Shown: piece by piece, positions 35,375-48,823 of the stretch
How the letters are laid out: each line of letters begins with the position of its first letter
How positions within the stretch are numbered: the first letter of the stretch is position 1
Made by a program: the position numbers and the translations under genes
Source of the DNA: Nemopilema nomurai
Taxonomy: Eukaryota > Cnidaria > Scyphozoa > Rhizostomeae > Rhizostomatidae
DNA length: 64,000 nucleotides
NCBI GenBank assembly: GCA_003864495.1
Contig: ML133454.1
Span: 1,211,149 to 1,275,148 of the forward strand
Reading direction: 5' to 3'
The notes under the pieces: generated by a model
The model's database searches: none
What the model saw: the letters and a program-made list of their open reading frames with translations, nothing else
Told to the model about the DNA's origin: nothing

Positions 35375-35935
35375 AATTTCTATTTGGTTCATAAAGATGA
35401 AAGGCAGCCTAGCAGTGGCTGATCAACCGAAGGTTGTTACAACGCGACGTTCCGAGTTTGATTCCAGCGACAATGGCACTTTGGTACTGAAACTACATTT
35501 TGGATTGCTTACAAAATGTTCAGTGTGGACTGCTCACCAGCTGCTTTGCTTCTACCAGTGTTTGGAACAAATGATGGAAAATTATTCTCGGATAAGCTTT
35601 AGACAGAAAGTGAAAGTAAACAGAATCGTTATGATTTTGGGATTTTTGCAACAGAACAAGTCAGCTATTAACAAACCTCTATGGCGAGTATAAACATGAA
35701 CAAAACTACCATCAAAACTAACAAAAGCATCAAAAATGTACTCTTTATAAAAAGTAGAAGAGGGTTAAAAACAATAAGAGCCTCAACTGTTCAATAGGTT
35801 GAATGCTTGTTACCCAATAAAAACACATTTAGTTCCGGACTCACATGAAGATGAAAGTGAACAGAAATGTCAACATCGTGGAAAAGAAAAATTGAGAGAC
35901 AACCAATGAATGGTAAAAATAACAAACGCTCTTAT

Positions 35936-36023
35936 GAGGGCTAAGTTCTAGGTTTACGGCCGAATGTAGCCCCCTGGAAGAGGGCTAAGTTCTAGGTTTA
36001 CGGCCGAATGTAACCCCTGGAAG
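35936..36023. repeat. 44-bp tandem duplication
   Basis: Two adjacent copies begin GAGGGCTAAGTTCTAGG at 35936 and 35980. They are nearly identical, differing around the GTAGCCCCCT / GTAACCCCT segment. Recent slippage or unequal exchange is the likely origin. Confidence 0.85.
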
Positions 36024-36524
36024 TGAAAAGCTGACTGCAAAGAACAACCATGGTAGAAGTTACTGAAGGTGCTGAGAATTCTTCAACGCGAACAGGGACA
36101 GAAATGCTAAGCAGCGAGAGACGGGGTGAGCTGAAAATTAAAAGAAAGGAAGTTTGTACGATGGATAGCCTATGTTCACCAATGGTATTTAAGAGACGGA
36201 GATGAGCGTTCTAAAAGGAAGCTAAACTGGTGGTCATTTAAAAAAATTCCAATCATCATAATTGCTTGTAGCTTGCTTTGATGTTGACGAAAGGTTTACT
36301 AGTTTTCATGTGAGTGAATGTTGGATGTAACTGTTAAAAGATGCATGAAAAACAATAGAAAAGGGACCATAGAAACTTCTCGTTATTCGGCAGCTCTTAC
36401 GACATTTCCCAGATAACCAAAAGTTCATTTTATGAAGGCGAGCTGTGGATAGGAGAGCTATCAAAACAATATAAAGAATCCAAAAACTATGGGTACCAAT
36501 TCAAATTATATAAAATTTCAACAT

Positions 36525-39500
36525 CTATTTGTGTCCGTTCTCGGAAAATGATGGCTTCTTGGACCTGGCAACCTGAAATAGGAAATACATTGTCAAGAGG
36601 GTGAACAGATGTCAATCAGGAACATGGTCATCAAAACAGTCATCAACGGCAGAGCAATGTCAAAAAGTAGCCCACTGTCACAAACAAAAGAATTGTGTCA
36701 TGGAAGATGGCGGATGGAACATGGCAGATGAAAGATGGCGGATGAAAGATGGAGATTTCTGCAGGCACAATAATCGTCCTTCTGTTTCTAAAGTAAAGAC
36801 TAATTTTTTCAGGCAGCCATCGCTACCTTTGACAAATGAGCTGCGCTTGTATGCATTGTTTTGTCCGTGGAAAGATATTTATGTAAATTTCTTAACGAGT
36901 CTCGAACACAGTTACGAACCAACAGGAAAAGCTTTTATGTCTCAAGGTTGCTCTGGTGACACCAAAACATCCGTGCTTTCCTTTAAGGCAAATTTTAGGA
37001 ACACAGATGTCGTCACAACTAGATCGTGTTGTAAAAGCACATCTAAGAGTGTTTTGCATGAAGCAGCTTGTTTGTCTTTTATTCTGTGCGCTGGGAGAAA
37101 GGGGCATGAAAAGGTCTTTGCCACAATATTATTTGGTTATTTGCTTCTAGGCAAAGAGTTTTCAAAGCAGCAAAGCACTAAACTGCATTATTAAAGCAAT
37201 AAATGGCAAAAATTATAGGGAAATAACTGATTTAAATATGCATTAAGGTAAAAAAATTACCTGTGACTTGGCTAACTCTAACTTTAATATGGAAACCTTA
37301 GACCGTTCTTGCTCCAATAGCGAATGCATTTCTGAAAGCTAAATTAGAGAAAACCAAAAATTAGTGAAAAGAGAAAAGCAGAATCGTCCGTCATCTCTCA
37401 ATTGAAAGCAATCACAACCAACGTTACAAAGAAGATATGAACAGAAGTTGTGTGCAGTTAATATAGAAACATACAGTACTGAAGAAGACGAGGCTGCACA
37501 AGATACGTAAAAACGCAGATTCAAGATACACAAGCCATTGAAGAAAATACATTGATTTCAAGATTCCAAAATTCATCTTATTTTTTTCTGTCAAAGTTTA
37601 GCCAAGATTAATAATTTAGCCAACATGAACTGCCTTCTGAATCAAGCCTATGAATGAATGAATATTGCCCAATCTCTGGTGAAAAGTTTTCTAAATACAG
37701 CAGTTATAATTTACAAACTGATCGAATTCATTACTTGGCATTATAACAACAACAATAGTAGCCCAAAATATTATGAGTCAGACTCTGTGACAATCGACTC
37801 TGTGACGCAGCTTAGAAATCACCTTTAAGCTAATAGACACCAGATGCATAAATCCGTTTTTAGGGCAATTCGGCTTAAATTTTTAAAGCATGGTTTTAAA
37901 TAGAAACTTAAACATTTTTTATTTTACCTCTTACTGAATGGATATCGTGGAAGGACATAATAAAATAACAAAATAAAATTACAATAATATTGCAGAAAAT
38001 AGACATTGAAATGGTGCCTGTTGAATATGAAATGCTGCTCAATCATAGCGGTAATCAGGTCCACTGCGCAGTCTTTGATTGAAGGCAAAGTTGAAAAAGA
38101 ATCGCAAGTAAAGGAACTGCATGCGAAGTAACTGCACCATTGTGGAAGCGCTTCAGCATTAAAATAGCTACACTTTACATGCAATAAATGTCTAACCTCC
38201 GTAGACAGCTCATCTTTAATAACCGTGAGGGAATCTATTTGCTGAAGGATCTCCGATTTGTCTCGCACTGTAATGTTAAAGATGCTGACGTCAAAAATCT
38301 ATATACAGAAATACTTTAAGATGGACATTCCCTATAGAAACTGGTATAAAAATGACGTATCTCAGAACAAAAGCCAGTCTCTTCACTACTTTGAGATGAA
38401 AGCATTGCAAGGTTAATAATACCACGTCAAACAATCGCTCCATTTTTGCCTAATTGAGGTATCTTTCAATCAGTCAATGTCGCGCAAGTTAAACGGCAAG
38501 GTTTAGCTTAGCACTGAACTTTTCACTACGAATCTAGACACGATTTCAAACTCAAAAAATTCGTGAAGCGTTTTTGTATAGACGGTGACAAAAAAGATTG
38601 ATCGTAGACATGCTAGCCATTATGATGGGTCTTTGGCTCTGACATTTTGACGTCACAATACAAGAGAAAGAATAAATGAAATCAGGTGCAAACGTTCACA
38701 GAAATATCTAACGACAGTTGAAATAATGTTTTAAAAGTAAACAACAGTGAGGTTTGAGCAAAACCAAACAACACAGAATGAAAATTCTCACTTTCTCCCT
38801 GGCCTAGAATGAAGCACAGCTGCTTATTTCTTTTCTTTACTTCTACTAGTTCTTCCTATAATGTAGAAAAACTAAGCAATAAGAAAAATTATCGTTAAAA
38901 CTTTTTTAAAATGACCTCAATGAGACATCTAGTGGAAAATTGCAGGAAAGGTACCAAAAACTCATTTCTGGTGTCTTTGAAATGGAACTACCGATTGGCA
39001 ACCTACTGAGAATATATCTAGAAGACATTATGTGTCGATTCAAATCTACAAAGATCATGCTCTTGAGGTCTCTTTGGCTTCAACTGTGAACAGAGAAATA
39101 CAGCTCTGACCAGGGATAATAATGTTTCTTCAATACAATATCTTACTTGATAGCTTTAAGAGCAGCAGCTTTTTTGAGAAACAGATCAGTTAAATAAGTT
39201 TTTCCTTAAAATTTTAGAAAGACCTTTCAAAGTTCGTCTTTGTTCGTCTAAGGACTTTTCGTCTCTATTGACATTAAGGTAAAACTTCAAGAAACAGAAG
39301 GACATGGTTCGACAAAACAATGTTCAAATTATACTTAGGTAAGAGCTTTTGTCTTGAAGTTCAAAAACTCGACCCAGCTTTATCAAAGTCTAACGTACCC
39401 TCGGCCCTGAGTAAGACTTTTTATCTTGAGTAAGACTTTAAGCAGGATATTGTTCCATAAAAATGATGAATCAAAACACAGTGAAATGTTTGTATGACCT

Positions 39501-42500
39501 AAAAATGACAAACGGGAACTAAAAAGACAATGAAGTGGAACTTTACCCTTAGGTCGTCTATTGTTTGTCTTAACAGGGAATTCTCGATGTCTCTTTTTTC
39601 AACTTCGTGCAGCCAGTGTTGCATACTTGCAGAATCAAGTGAAGTTTCCACGTTGTTTACCTGTCGTACAAGAAATAGCATAGACTAGCCTCTTTCGCAC
39701 AACACAACACGACACAACACATTGGTCACATGTCAAATACAATCAACGTTGAGATTCGAATTGGTGACAATGCAAGGCCCAATACATAAATTATGTTGCA
39801 AATTAAAGGTAGTATATACTTTAAATGCAGAAGTGTCTATATCATTCTTCAGTATGGCAGACTCATTGCTATGGCATCATAGCTCTTTTCCTCTTTTCCA
39901 CGACAATTGGCACTGCAAACTTTGTTTGTTACAAGCGTGCATTACAAATTACAAACAAACATTACATCCGGGAATATACCTGATTCCTTACGCGGGGAAA
40001 TTGACGTCTACACAATTTTGGAAAAATATTGTACCAACTTTAGCCATAGAGTATCTACATGCTAAATTGCTCATGAAAATGTTCCTAAAAAGGTCCCTAC
40101 TTTTCATGGCATAAAAACAATTATCTGAAAAGCTGAAAACTGTACTGAAATCAAATTGTCTTTGACTATATTAAGTGAGCATATCATTTCTGTGAGAAAA
40201 AATGTACAGAAAGCAAACCTCACAATAGTTGTAGATGAAGAGCAGAGCTAAAACACTAAAGTTACCTTATTTGTGTCATCTGTTCCCTTCAAGACCACAG
40301 CTGTGTTGATAGGTTTACAATCTTGATTCTTTTCCTTCTTTTTCTTATTCTTTTTTGGAACGTTTTCAGTGTGATTTAGTGATGTATCAGTGAGTACATT
40401 TAGCCCTAGAAAGGATCATGATTGTGGTCTATCTATGGTGTGATCATGACTAAAACTGAATGATGAGCTTTCTAAATTTGCTTAAAACAAGACTGTAAAT
40501 CGGTGAAATTTTCTGGGCCTTAGAGCACCCCCTTTAATGTGAATGGACCTGTCTATAAATTAAAAATCTAGTTAATTAAGGTAGACTGATTGAAATTGAA
40601 ACTCAAAAATTTAAAGTAGTGTTTGAATGATATCAGAATGTTTGACTGAATCATTGAAAAGAGCATTGGGGATTTACAGTACACAGTCATCGTATTTGTG
40701 ACTTAATCTAAGGTATATCACAAGAAATTTACCCAAATCACAAACTGAATTGTTTTCCAAATTTCAGCCTTTGAAAATTAGCATGCAATCAATCTGAATA
40801 TGTTTATGGTCATAGCAGGCCTTTTAGACAAAAAAGGCCAAAAAATATTTTGAAAGGTCTTTATCATAAGAGGCTTTGGCAAAGGAGCTTAGATCAAGGA
40901 TGTCTTTGTTGAGATTCAAACAAAGTATATAAACAGCAGTAGCTCTATTTATTGCTACTTCATGCGAGACTGGTGCTGACTCAAAAGAAAACATTTTTAA
41001 TCATAATTTTGTTCAATACTCAAGGCGTGACCCTCTTGAATATGTCCCAGTGACATCCAGCTAATTTTAAAAGTAAAGAAGCACAATCTGGATAGGGTAT
41101 CAGTTGATTACCTTCTTTACCCTTCGCATTTGAAACTCCTCTTGCCTTTTCTTGAAATTCACCTAATGATAATTTAACACTATGATCTTTCTTTTTCTTT
41201 GAAGAACCACTATTTAAACCTTTTTCCAGCTAAAAATAAGAAAATATTTATAAATGTGTAAAACAGCACTAAACCATGATTCATAAAATTGCATTAAGAG
41301 ACTTAAGGCAATACTTTTTAATGAGTAAACATGTAGTTAGGTTACTTGAAAAAGAAAATAATCCAATAAAAAGCCTCTAAAATGGCCACTGCTTTGGAAG
41401 AAGAAATGTAATAGTTCTTGATTTCCTTTGCAGACAGAAAAAGGTGGGGGATATTTCTTGTTCATAATTGTAGATTTATATACATGATTTCCATGACTTA
41501 CAAAACAATTTAGATGAACAAATGTTCCTGGACTACAAAACTTCAATATTGCATGGAACAGCATGACCACAGTTTTTGCATTATAGATTCCTGAAAACTT
41601 TGAAAAAAGATGGTCCAACTTGCCCAATGATATGAATAGAGAATGTCAGAAAATGGTGCAATGTTGTTTCTCTAAAAGATTTAGCCCTAAAGCCAGGTTG
41701 GACGCTACTCTTAAGGTCCAAACTGCTTAGCAGACATGAAATTAGCACTTTTGGGATAGCTTTAAAAACTATTTCAAATATCACACAACTGAGACAACAC
41801 AAGCTTCATAAGAGGAATGCAAACCATTCTTTCATTTTCTTCTTCTACACTTATTCTCAAGGCTTCCTAAAAACAATGGAAAACAAAATGTATTGTGCTG
41901 GCTATCAAATTGTTTCATAAAAAAGAGCATAAATCTTCAGAAAGAAAGAAATAAAAAATTAATGAAATAAACTGATACTTCCAGCAAAATAACTGTGACA
42001 AACCTGAAGATCTTCTTGAAATTGGTTAACAATGAACTACAAAAAAAATGAAATAGGTTTGGTGGAAGCCTGGTAATAGACAAGTAACAAACAGGGTAAG
42101 ACCAACTAATGTATAATGATGTAAACTGATTTTTGGTGTTTGCCATTCAAACATTGTATATACCTGTTTGTCTCTTTCTACCCATTCACTAATATCTTCA
42201 ACTTGCACAGGTGGTTTTTCATCAGTCTGCTGTTTAGGTATTGAGCTGGGTCGCACTTGTTGTACATGTTTTTGCTTTCCACCAAAGGCCAAACTTCGAA
42301 GCTGGAACAAAGTTGCATATATTTTAGAAATTATATCACTTTCTCAGACATTATAATGGCATAGAGAAGTTGAAAGATACCTTTGTACATCAACAGGTAA
42401 AAAGTAATTTATCATCAGAGTCTGAAAACATAAGCCTTTACCAAGTTACAAATTAAACACACAGTTTTTGCATCCACTTAATCAAAGCCCAACTTATGAG

Positions 42501-44466
42501 AAATGCTTCTCTTTTGACTTTTTTCTATCACCAAAATTGCTCCTTTTTATGATAAAAAGTAGCAGAACAGAGATCTTTAGGCAAAGTATTTGCTAAAACA
42601 AGATGATTTTTGCAATGATTAAAGACAGTATTCTCAGTGATATAAAATCAGCAACTCTGCATGACAATACTATAAACAGTTTCTGTCATAATGTCTTCTG
42701 AGGGCTGCGACACAAATGCAGAAAAGAAAAAGTCCTCAAATCACTACGGAAAATTCTTACCAAATGAAAAAGTGGGCTTTAAACGAAAAGGTATTATGTG
42801 CTTAAGTGATCAACTTTGTGGAGTGGAAAATGATTTGCTTTATACAGCTCTAGTAGCCTTTAGAGGTGAAAAAGTTTCCCCTTTTCGAATATTACATTAA
42901 TTGGTATATATAGCAGATTGGGCCAAGCCATGCAATTCAAAAATTTCGCAGTAGAAAAACAGGAAATGCCTACATCTTGAATATAACTATGTATGCATAA
43001 GTAGGCTTCACCTGAACCATATGGGTATAATAACTACACATCATAAAAACCTGCATATAAGCCATATACATTTTTCCTAATATTCCCTCTCAAAATGATA
43101 GGTGCTGTCTATGTGTGGAGTGGTCAACTTAGTTCTCAAATCTGAAAACAAGGCTTGCTATTGTTCTAGATAACAAAAAATTAATTTTGTTTTCAACATA
43201 AGCGATTATAAAATGTAAGAATCAGGAGTGAAATATGGAAGAAGCCAAAGATGATGATTGTGTTAATGACACCGACTTATTCCATCAAGACAAGAGAGTG
43301 TTTAAAACAAATGGAAAGTTTAGAGGCCTCAAACTTTGGTTACATGGGTTTATGGAAGTCAATGTTTCCAGACTCCAGACTACCAACTATCGCAAGAGTG
43401 TACTTGTGATAAGTGTGCACATTTTTTAGTGTGCACTAAATTTCATAGCAAGTCTTGAGAAACTTATTTAAAGTGAAATAATAATGGTTTACGAGTACAA
43501 GAATTGAAAACTTATATCAATAACTTATAAAACTTATAACTTATTTGGTTATTCTACTCACTTGCTAAACAATTATACCTTGGCATTTCTTAAAACTAAG
43601 CTTACCTACCACTGCCATTAGCATCTGTAATTCAAATGCCTATAATTTTTAAAGAAAAGCAATTGGGACAAAAGTCAATATTATCAACTGTTAAGACAAC
43701 CTAAAGAGAATCCATGAGAAAAGTGTGTTTGTCTATTAATACTGTGTTTAATATTTTATGATGAGACTTTCTTTCTTTTGACTTCCACCTCATTAAGCTT
43801 TTACTTCTACACAGAAAATTGTTATTTTTTTGGTGGGTAAGATATTGATTACATTCATTTAAAAAGTACAGAAGTCATCTATTTTCCATATGTTCAGCTG
43901 TTTATAACAACACACTTTTCCACTCCTTGTTGCAAACAAATTTAGAGAGATATTTTGCCATCTGTAAGGAAGTCGTGTAAATTTGAGCCACTTCCAAGAC
44001 TACGCCCAAAACCACGCCCATCATTCTGGCGTGCAAGAGTGCAATTTTCAGAAAATTTTCTTGGGAGTGCAGCTGCCATGTAATTCCATACTGGGAACCA
44101 GGTGGCCCCGTAAGTTGTAACGGCCTACAGTACACATATTTGCATCTACCAAAGGGTACGGCCTACAGTACACATATTTGTATCTCTATTATAGGATACG
44201 ACCCAAAGACGTCAGCTAAATATATAGAACTTAGTCTCTTTAACGTCATATCAGCATTTTACCTCTTGGTTTTCAGCTGTCTCAAAAGCAATCTTCTTCT
44301 TCTTTTTGGCACGCTTTTTGGCATTCTTAGCTTTCTTCTTTGCAGCTTCATCATTCTTCGCTGCAACATCTCCTTCGCTTTCATCGCTATCATCATTTGC
44401 TAGCACCGAAAAACGTGAGTTCACGCCAATTTCAAACGCCATATTTGCAGCCATGTTACCAATCAA
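36525..44466 (-). CDS. GKAP1: G kinase-anchoring protein 1 (GKAP1), eleven exons
   Basis: Exons in transcript order: 44263-44466, 42164-42301, 42004-42036, 41825-41866, 41112-41229, 40266-40405, 39547-39660, 38792-38855, 38197-38267, 37261-37338, 36525-36572. All ten junctions are phase-consistent and give about 349 residues (vertebrate GKAP1 is about 366). Recognised segments: SRFSVLANDDSDESE near the N-terminus followed by a Lys-rich tract, LRSLAF opening exon 2, a coiled coil, MRDKSEILQQID at the exon 8/9 join, and LEQERSKVSILKLELAK in exon 10. In vertebrates GKAP1 binds cGMP-dependent protein kinase I-alpha at Golgi-region membranes. The start may be ATG 44466, 44454 or 44442 (MAFEIG). 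Donors after exons 3, 4 and 9 are weak (GTTTGT, GTTTGC, GTTAGA). Orthology is strong. Confidence 0.9.
44119..44194. repeat. 38-bp tandem duplication in GKAP1 intron 1
   Basis: Two copies carry CGGCCTACAGTACACATATT at 44121 and 44159, followed by TGCATCTACC and TGTATCTCTA. A weaker third start (TACGACCCAAAG) follows. It lies about 70 bp downstream of the exon 1 donor in transcript sense. Confidence 0.8.
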
Positions 44467-46011
44467 ACTAGGCGCCTACGCATTTCCAAGTCAGCATGCT
44501 GCGCAAACACTCTTGGACAGTGATTTCGATCTGGATTGAAATTTGTTTTCAAGACAGTTGCATTGGGTATCTACTATGGTGGTTTGTGAAGAGGCATTTT
44601 AGCTTGAACGCAAAGATTTGCTTCTAAAGGACTCTATTGATAGAAGCTAGCAAGAAAGGTTAAAAGTGCATCACCAAAATTCTGGCCATCAAAATCGCTA
44701 AATCCACTCATGTTTAACATACTATCCCACTTAAAGCTTGCTCCGTGGGTTGATTTTTAAATACCAAAAATTCAAGGCTTTGTTTATGTACAGAAAATAA
44801 TTACAGCTATCTGAAGCTTTTCCCTGGTGAGGCTTCTTTTAGCCTCCGTTTACATAATAGAAAATAGTCTCTGGTTGCTGGGGTATTTAACTTTCAAAAT
44901 TTGACAATTCTCGTGAACGTGACTTCAAAATGAAAATTGCTTCTCAAAGTATACTTAGTTCTGATAAATGAAACTCTGTTACGTCATGGCAACCACCAAT
45001 GACATTTGATCGCAAGGAAGAGCAAGGCAAAGAAAAATCTCCTATTTGATATGAATCTAATTACATTTATTAACTTATTTACACTGACGTTGTACTGTTA
45101 AGTCTAGTCCATTTTGCTACAAGTTCAAATTTCTACGTGATATAAGCATGAGCGTGTCTGCCATGACCGTCAACCAATGAAATGGCCAAATATGTCATCA
45201 TTGATATTCCACAAACAAAAAGTAGCAGATCACTTTAGAATACTACTCTTATAGTATACGCAAAGTTGAAAGGAATTATGAACATTGAAAGAAACTTATG
45301 AAGTCTTTTACTGGTTGCCAAAGGGGCCACCCTAGAAGTGGCTATTAGGGAAATGGTGCGCCATCAGAATGTTTTCCGCTGTGACTTCAATGCGTATATG
45401 CAAAAAAGATCATAAGACTAGAGCCCAGAAAAAGCTGAAAAATGCATATTCCTTCTAAAGGCTTTCAAATCATTTAGGCGTAACTTGCTACTTTGCCTAT
45501 GGCGTCCAAGATTCTCTCCAAATAACTACTTGCTACTGAGACAAACGTCATAAAATCTTCGTAAATTACTTTTGCGATTTGGGTATCTTGGAGGAGATTT
45601 CTATCAAAAATTTTTGGTCATTAACATTGAAAAAGCTATTTTCATAAAATTTTTCTGAAGGGCCAAGGAGGAATTAGACCTATTATCTTCTTAAACATTA
45701 GATACCTATATGTTCTGATACCATTACCGTTGTTATTATCATAATTCTAATTATTATCGTTATCATTACACAACTCCATGAGTTTTAAACAAGTATTTAC
45801 AAATGCGTCTTATTTCAAAAGTCAGATTTATGCAGCGTTTGCTTGAAGTCTGTTGGGAATGGGTGCTTCTTCGGACGAGAAATTTGAATATCTCAAAGAC
45901 ATTCTCATTTGCTCGAAACAATCTGGTTGAGATATTGTGGTGTTCTGGAGCACCGTAGGATCTGTTCTTTGATTATTTTGAAATCGACTCACTTCAGTCC
46001 CCTAGTCTTCC
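44467..46011. other. Intergenic region upstream of GKAP1
   Basis: This holds the presumed GKAP1 promoter on the minus strand and the 3' region of the precursor gene that ends at 46012. An AT-rich ATTATTATC-type simple stretch lies at about 45725-45770. No gene was recognised. Confidence 0.4.
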
Positions 46012-46673
46012 TCACGTAAGAAAAGCCTCGGATATGTCGTTATCTCTTATAACCCCATCCTTTATGACAAGGGACTTTATCTTAACAACCTTAACTGGCT
46101 GACTGTCTTCGCATAGCTCATCGTACATGTTGTATTGCGGCACTAGGCCTTGCCCCGGGGGTGTCTTTAAATGCCTTTTCTCCTTCGTGCCTGCAACACT
46201 CTCTGCATCAACACTCCTCTTCTGTCGACATGGTGTGTTCGTCTTCCCTGGCCTATTGTCATTCCCAGTGAACGGAACAAATACCTTGCTCTTGGTTTGA
46301 CTCGCTTCTTCTACACTGTCTAGGCCATCTGCTGACCTTTTCTGTTGCTTGGCAGCCACTTCGTGTTGCTCCTGAAGGGTGAAAAACTGATCAAAGCTCT
46401 CGTGACGAGTCAGAGCAGGCAGCGACACATCGCCTTCCACCGACCTCTTTTGGAAATCTCTGTCTAGCAAGGCAGCAGCCGTCAAATCGGAATCGAGGTT
46501 ATCTGCAGGTCCAAAAATTGATTGCAGCTGAAGCCTTCGAACCATTTCTCGTTGGCTGGTTAGCTCACGGCGAAGTTTCATCCTGTCTGGGAGTGGCATA
46601 GCCAAGGCACCACCAAGGAGTCCCACTGCTACAGTGATAGTAACAAAGAAGTTCACCAGATCGGAACACTGCC
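46012..46673 (-). CDS. Terminal exon of a secreted precursor with multiple dibasic sites
   Basis: A TTCCAG acceptor precedes 46673, in phase 1; the exon then codes 219 residues to the stop at 46012. It opens with a hydrophobic segment (LVNFFVTITVAVGLLGGALA) like the core of a signal peptide, so the start Met should be in an upstream exon that I did not find. Alternatively, unspliced reading from ATG 46770 would give 252 residues. Three QKRS sites and one EKRH site divide the rest into segments, typical of furin or prohormone convertase processing of neuropeptide or growth-factor precursors. There is no Gly-Lys-Arg amidation signal and the segments are not repeated copies, so a classical cnidarian neuropeptide precursor is not shown. 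Cys occurs in PCRQKR and DELCED. No family was recognised. Confidence 0.6.
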
Positions 46674-48708
46674 CTGGAAGATCAGAAATGTGAAAGATTG
46701 ATAACAGGACATGAGCAGAGAATTTGGCGAATTGTTTACCACTGGGGTGTTTCTCTCCTGCAGCTATCATCAGAATACTTTATATTTGATTTTAGGTGTG
46801 ATACATAGTGGCCAGTTGCTGACTACGTCCTTCCCACTATGGATGACACGTGGTAAATTGATTGGTAATTTCATTTGTGTTTTAAACGAATAAGGAAAAA
46901 AACAGAAAATATTATTGCGAGTGACTGTCAATTGATTTTAGGCTTTGTAACAGAATGAGAATTACGAAAGCTTCTTAGCAGATCAAAACAGAGGGCAATG
47001 AGGCATCTAAATGAAAGGTCTATGGCGCTAGCGACGGAAATTCAAGCTTTAGAGAAAACGTTTGCTGGCACAAGTAGACTAAACAAATTGATTGTCTGTA
47101 AAAAAGTAGCAGGATATGTGCATATGTCGATCACTCGGACTTCCAAATTCTCTTATTGGAGAGCGTTTTGTGACTGATGAAATGAGATTAGAGAACTGTT
47201 GAAGTTAAGACGTACTTCTGATGGTTCACAGTTATTATCAGGAACTGAGAAACGGCTTCTTATGAAAAAGTGTGTCTTATTTTCAGGGTCGTAAAAAGAG
47301 AAGAAAAAGAAGAAACGCTCTAAAGTAATCTCTGGAGAATATATATCTGAACTAGCTACAAAGAAAAGAAACCGAGTATAAAGAGGCCGCAATAGAATGA
47401 TTAATCATCAATACATATGAAATAATAACGATATTCAGAAAGAAAATATTGGAAATGATGAAGATCAATGATAAAAACGAAAGACAAAGAATTCTAGAGT
47501 TTTCTATAGTTGCAGTACTGTACAAGTTACATACTGAAATTTCATTTGACGCCTTTGTGATATTTGGTATTATATGAATTTCGCTTAATAAGAACCTCTA
47601 TTATGCAAGAACCCACTTTTACAGATGTAGAAGGAAGGCCCGTTGATAGGGATGAGAGATGAAACTTGATGAAAATGAAATTCCACGAAGTATTACTGAC
47701 AGCAAAGCAAAATTAGAAGAATATCGAAATCCCATTGTACCTGGTGAAAAATGTAAAGATCTTTGTTTCTTAACATATTTTGTTGTTTAAGCTTTACCAA
47801 GAAAAATTTAGCCCAAGCAGATAAAAATTTGATAAATAGTAAAATGAAAATCTATTAGCCGCATTTAAAAGACGCAAACAGATGCAAGGTTATTTCAAGA
47901 AGCAAAAAATCTGGCAGTCTAAATCCGAGTAGACGAAGCAATGAACATACTTTTAAGTTCCATCTTCTTCGTAAATGCTGCCAAGTAAGCGCTTTCTTCA
48001 AAATGTTTTCTTCTAACCTTGAAAGAAGGCCTTCTTCTTGCCGAGTAGTGCGGCTTCTCCGAATGACCTGCTTACAGTTTAAGCCGTGTTAATGCAGATG
48101 TTTCCCCTTGGGCGAGAACTACAGGTAGCCAGGAATCCATGAATGATTCGGTTGAGCATGTTCATTGAATGGCCAAAAAAGCTACAACAACCCACATAGT
48201 TAAGCAGTGGATATGCATTCAGGCCGTCAAAGCATCCCTTGTTATCTATGTAGAGAAATGTGCACTTATTTAATTGGAAAGATTGACGAGTCATTAACCT
48301 TCTTTTTTCTTGTCCCACCGGCCTAGCATTGAACTCCCTAACTGCCGTATTTTATGTAATATTGAAGCGATGGCCACAAGCAACTGTTTGTTGGTTAACA
48401 AATTTTACATTTTTTATTGTATGGGCTTTCTGAACAGCTACAAACAATAAGCCAGCCTGAATCAAAAAGGAAATGAGTTACTAGACAGAAAAGTAAATGA
48501 TTAATACAAATATTCTCTATGAGTTGATATTAATGAATTGAGATGGGTCTTAAGACGGCTTATTGATAGAGTGAGACAGGAAAGCAAAATAATTGAACTT
48601 GAATATGTGAGAAATAATTCCTCCAATTAAAATAAATATATTAAAACTATTTAAGGTCCAGCGTAGTATGCGTATTAAGGAGATGAATAAGGGAAGCTTC
48701 TGTACATC
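46674..48708. other. Interval without a recognised gene
   Basis: This should contain the first exon and promoter of the minus-strand precursor gene. I looked for an ATG followed by a phase-1 donor on the minus strand and found no convincing one. Frames are short (longest 79 codons). Confidence 0.35.
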
Positions 48709-48823
48709 AGGCTGCGTTCACACTGTGGCGAAAAAGCGAAGCAAACAGGGGCGAACGGAACAACATGCCGCGAGCGAAATATCGCGAGTCAGACAGTTGT
48801 GCAGGGTGAAGTTTGCTACCGGA

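Noticed and set aside
36601..37194. 197-codon + strand frame inside the last GKAP1 intron
   Set aside because: No recognised domain and no acceptable start context. It contains a GATGGCGGATGAA-type local repeat and is antisense to a well-supported intron.
39722..40114. 130-codon + strand frame in a GKAP1 intron
   Set aside because: Antisense, unrecognised, and without splice or poly(A) support.
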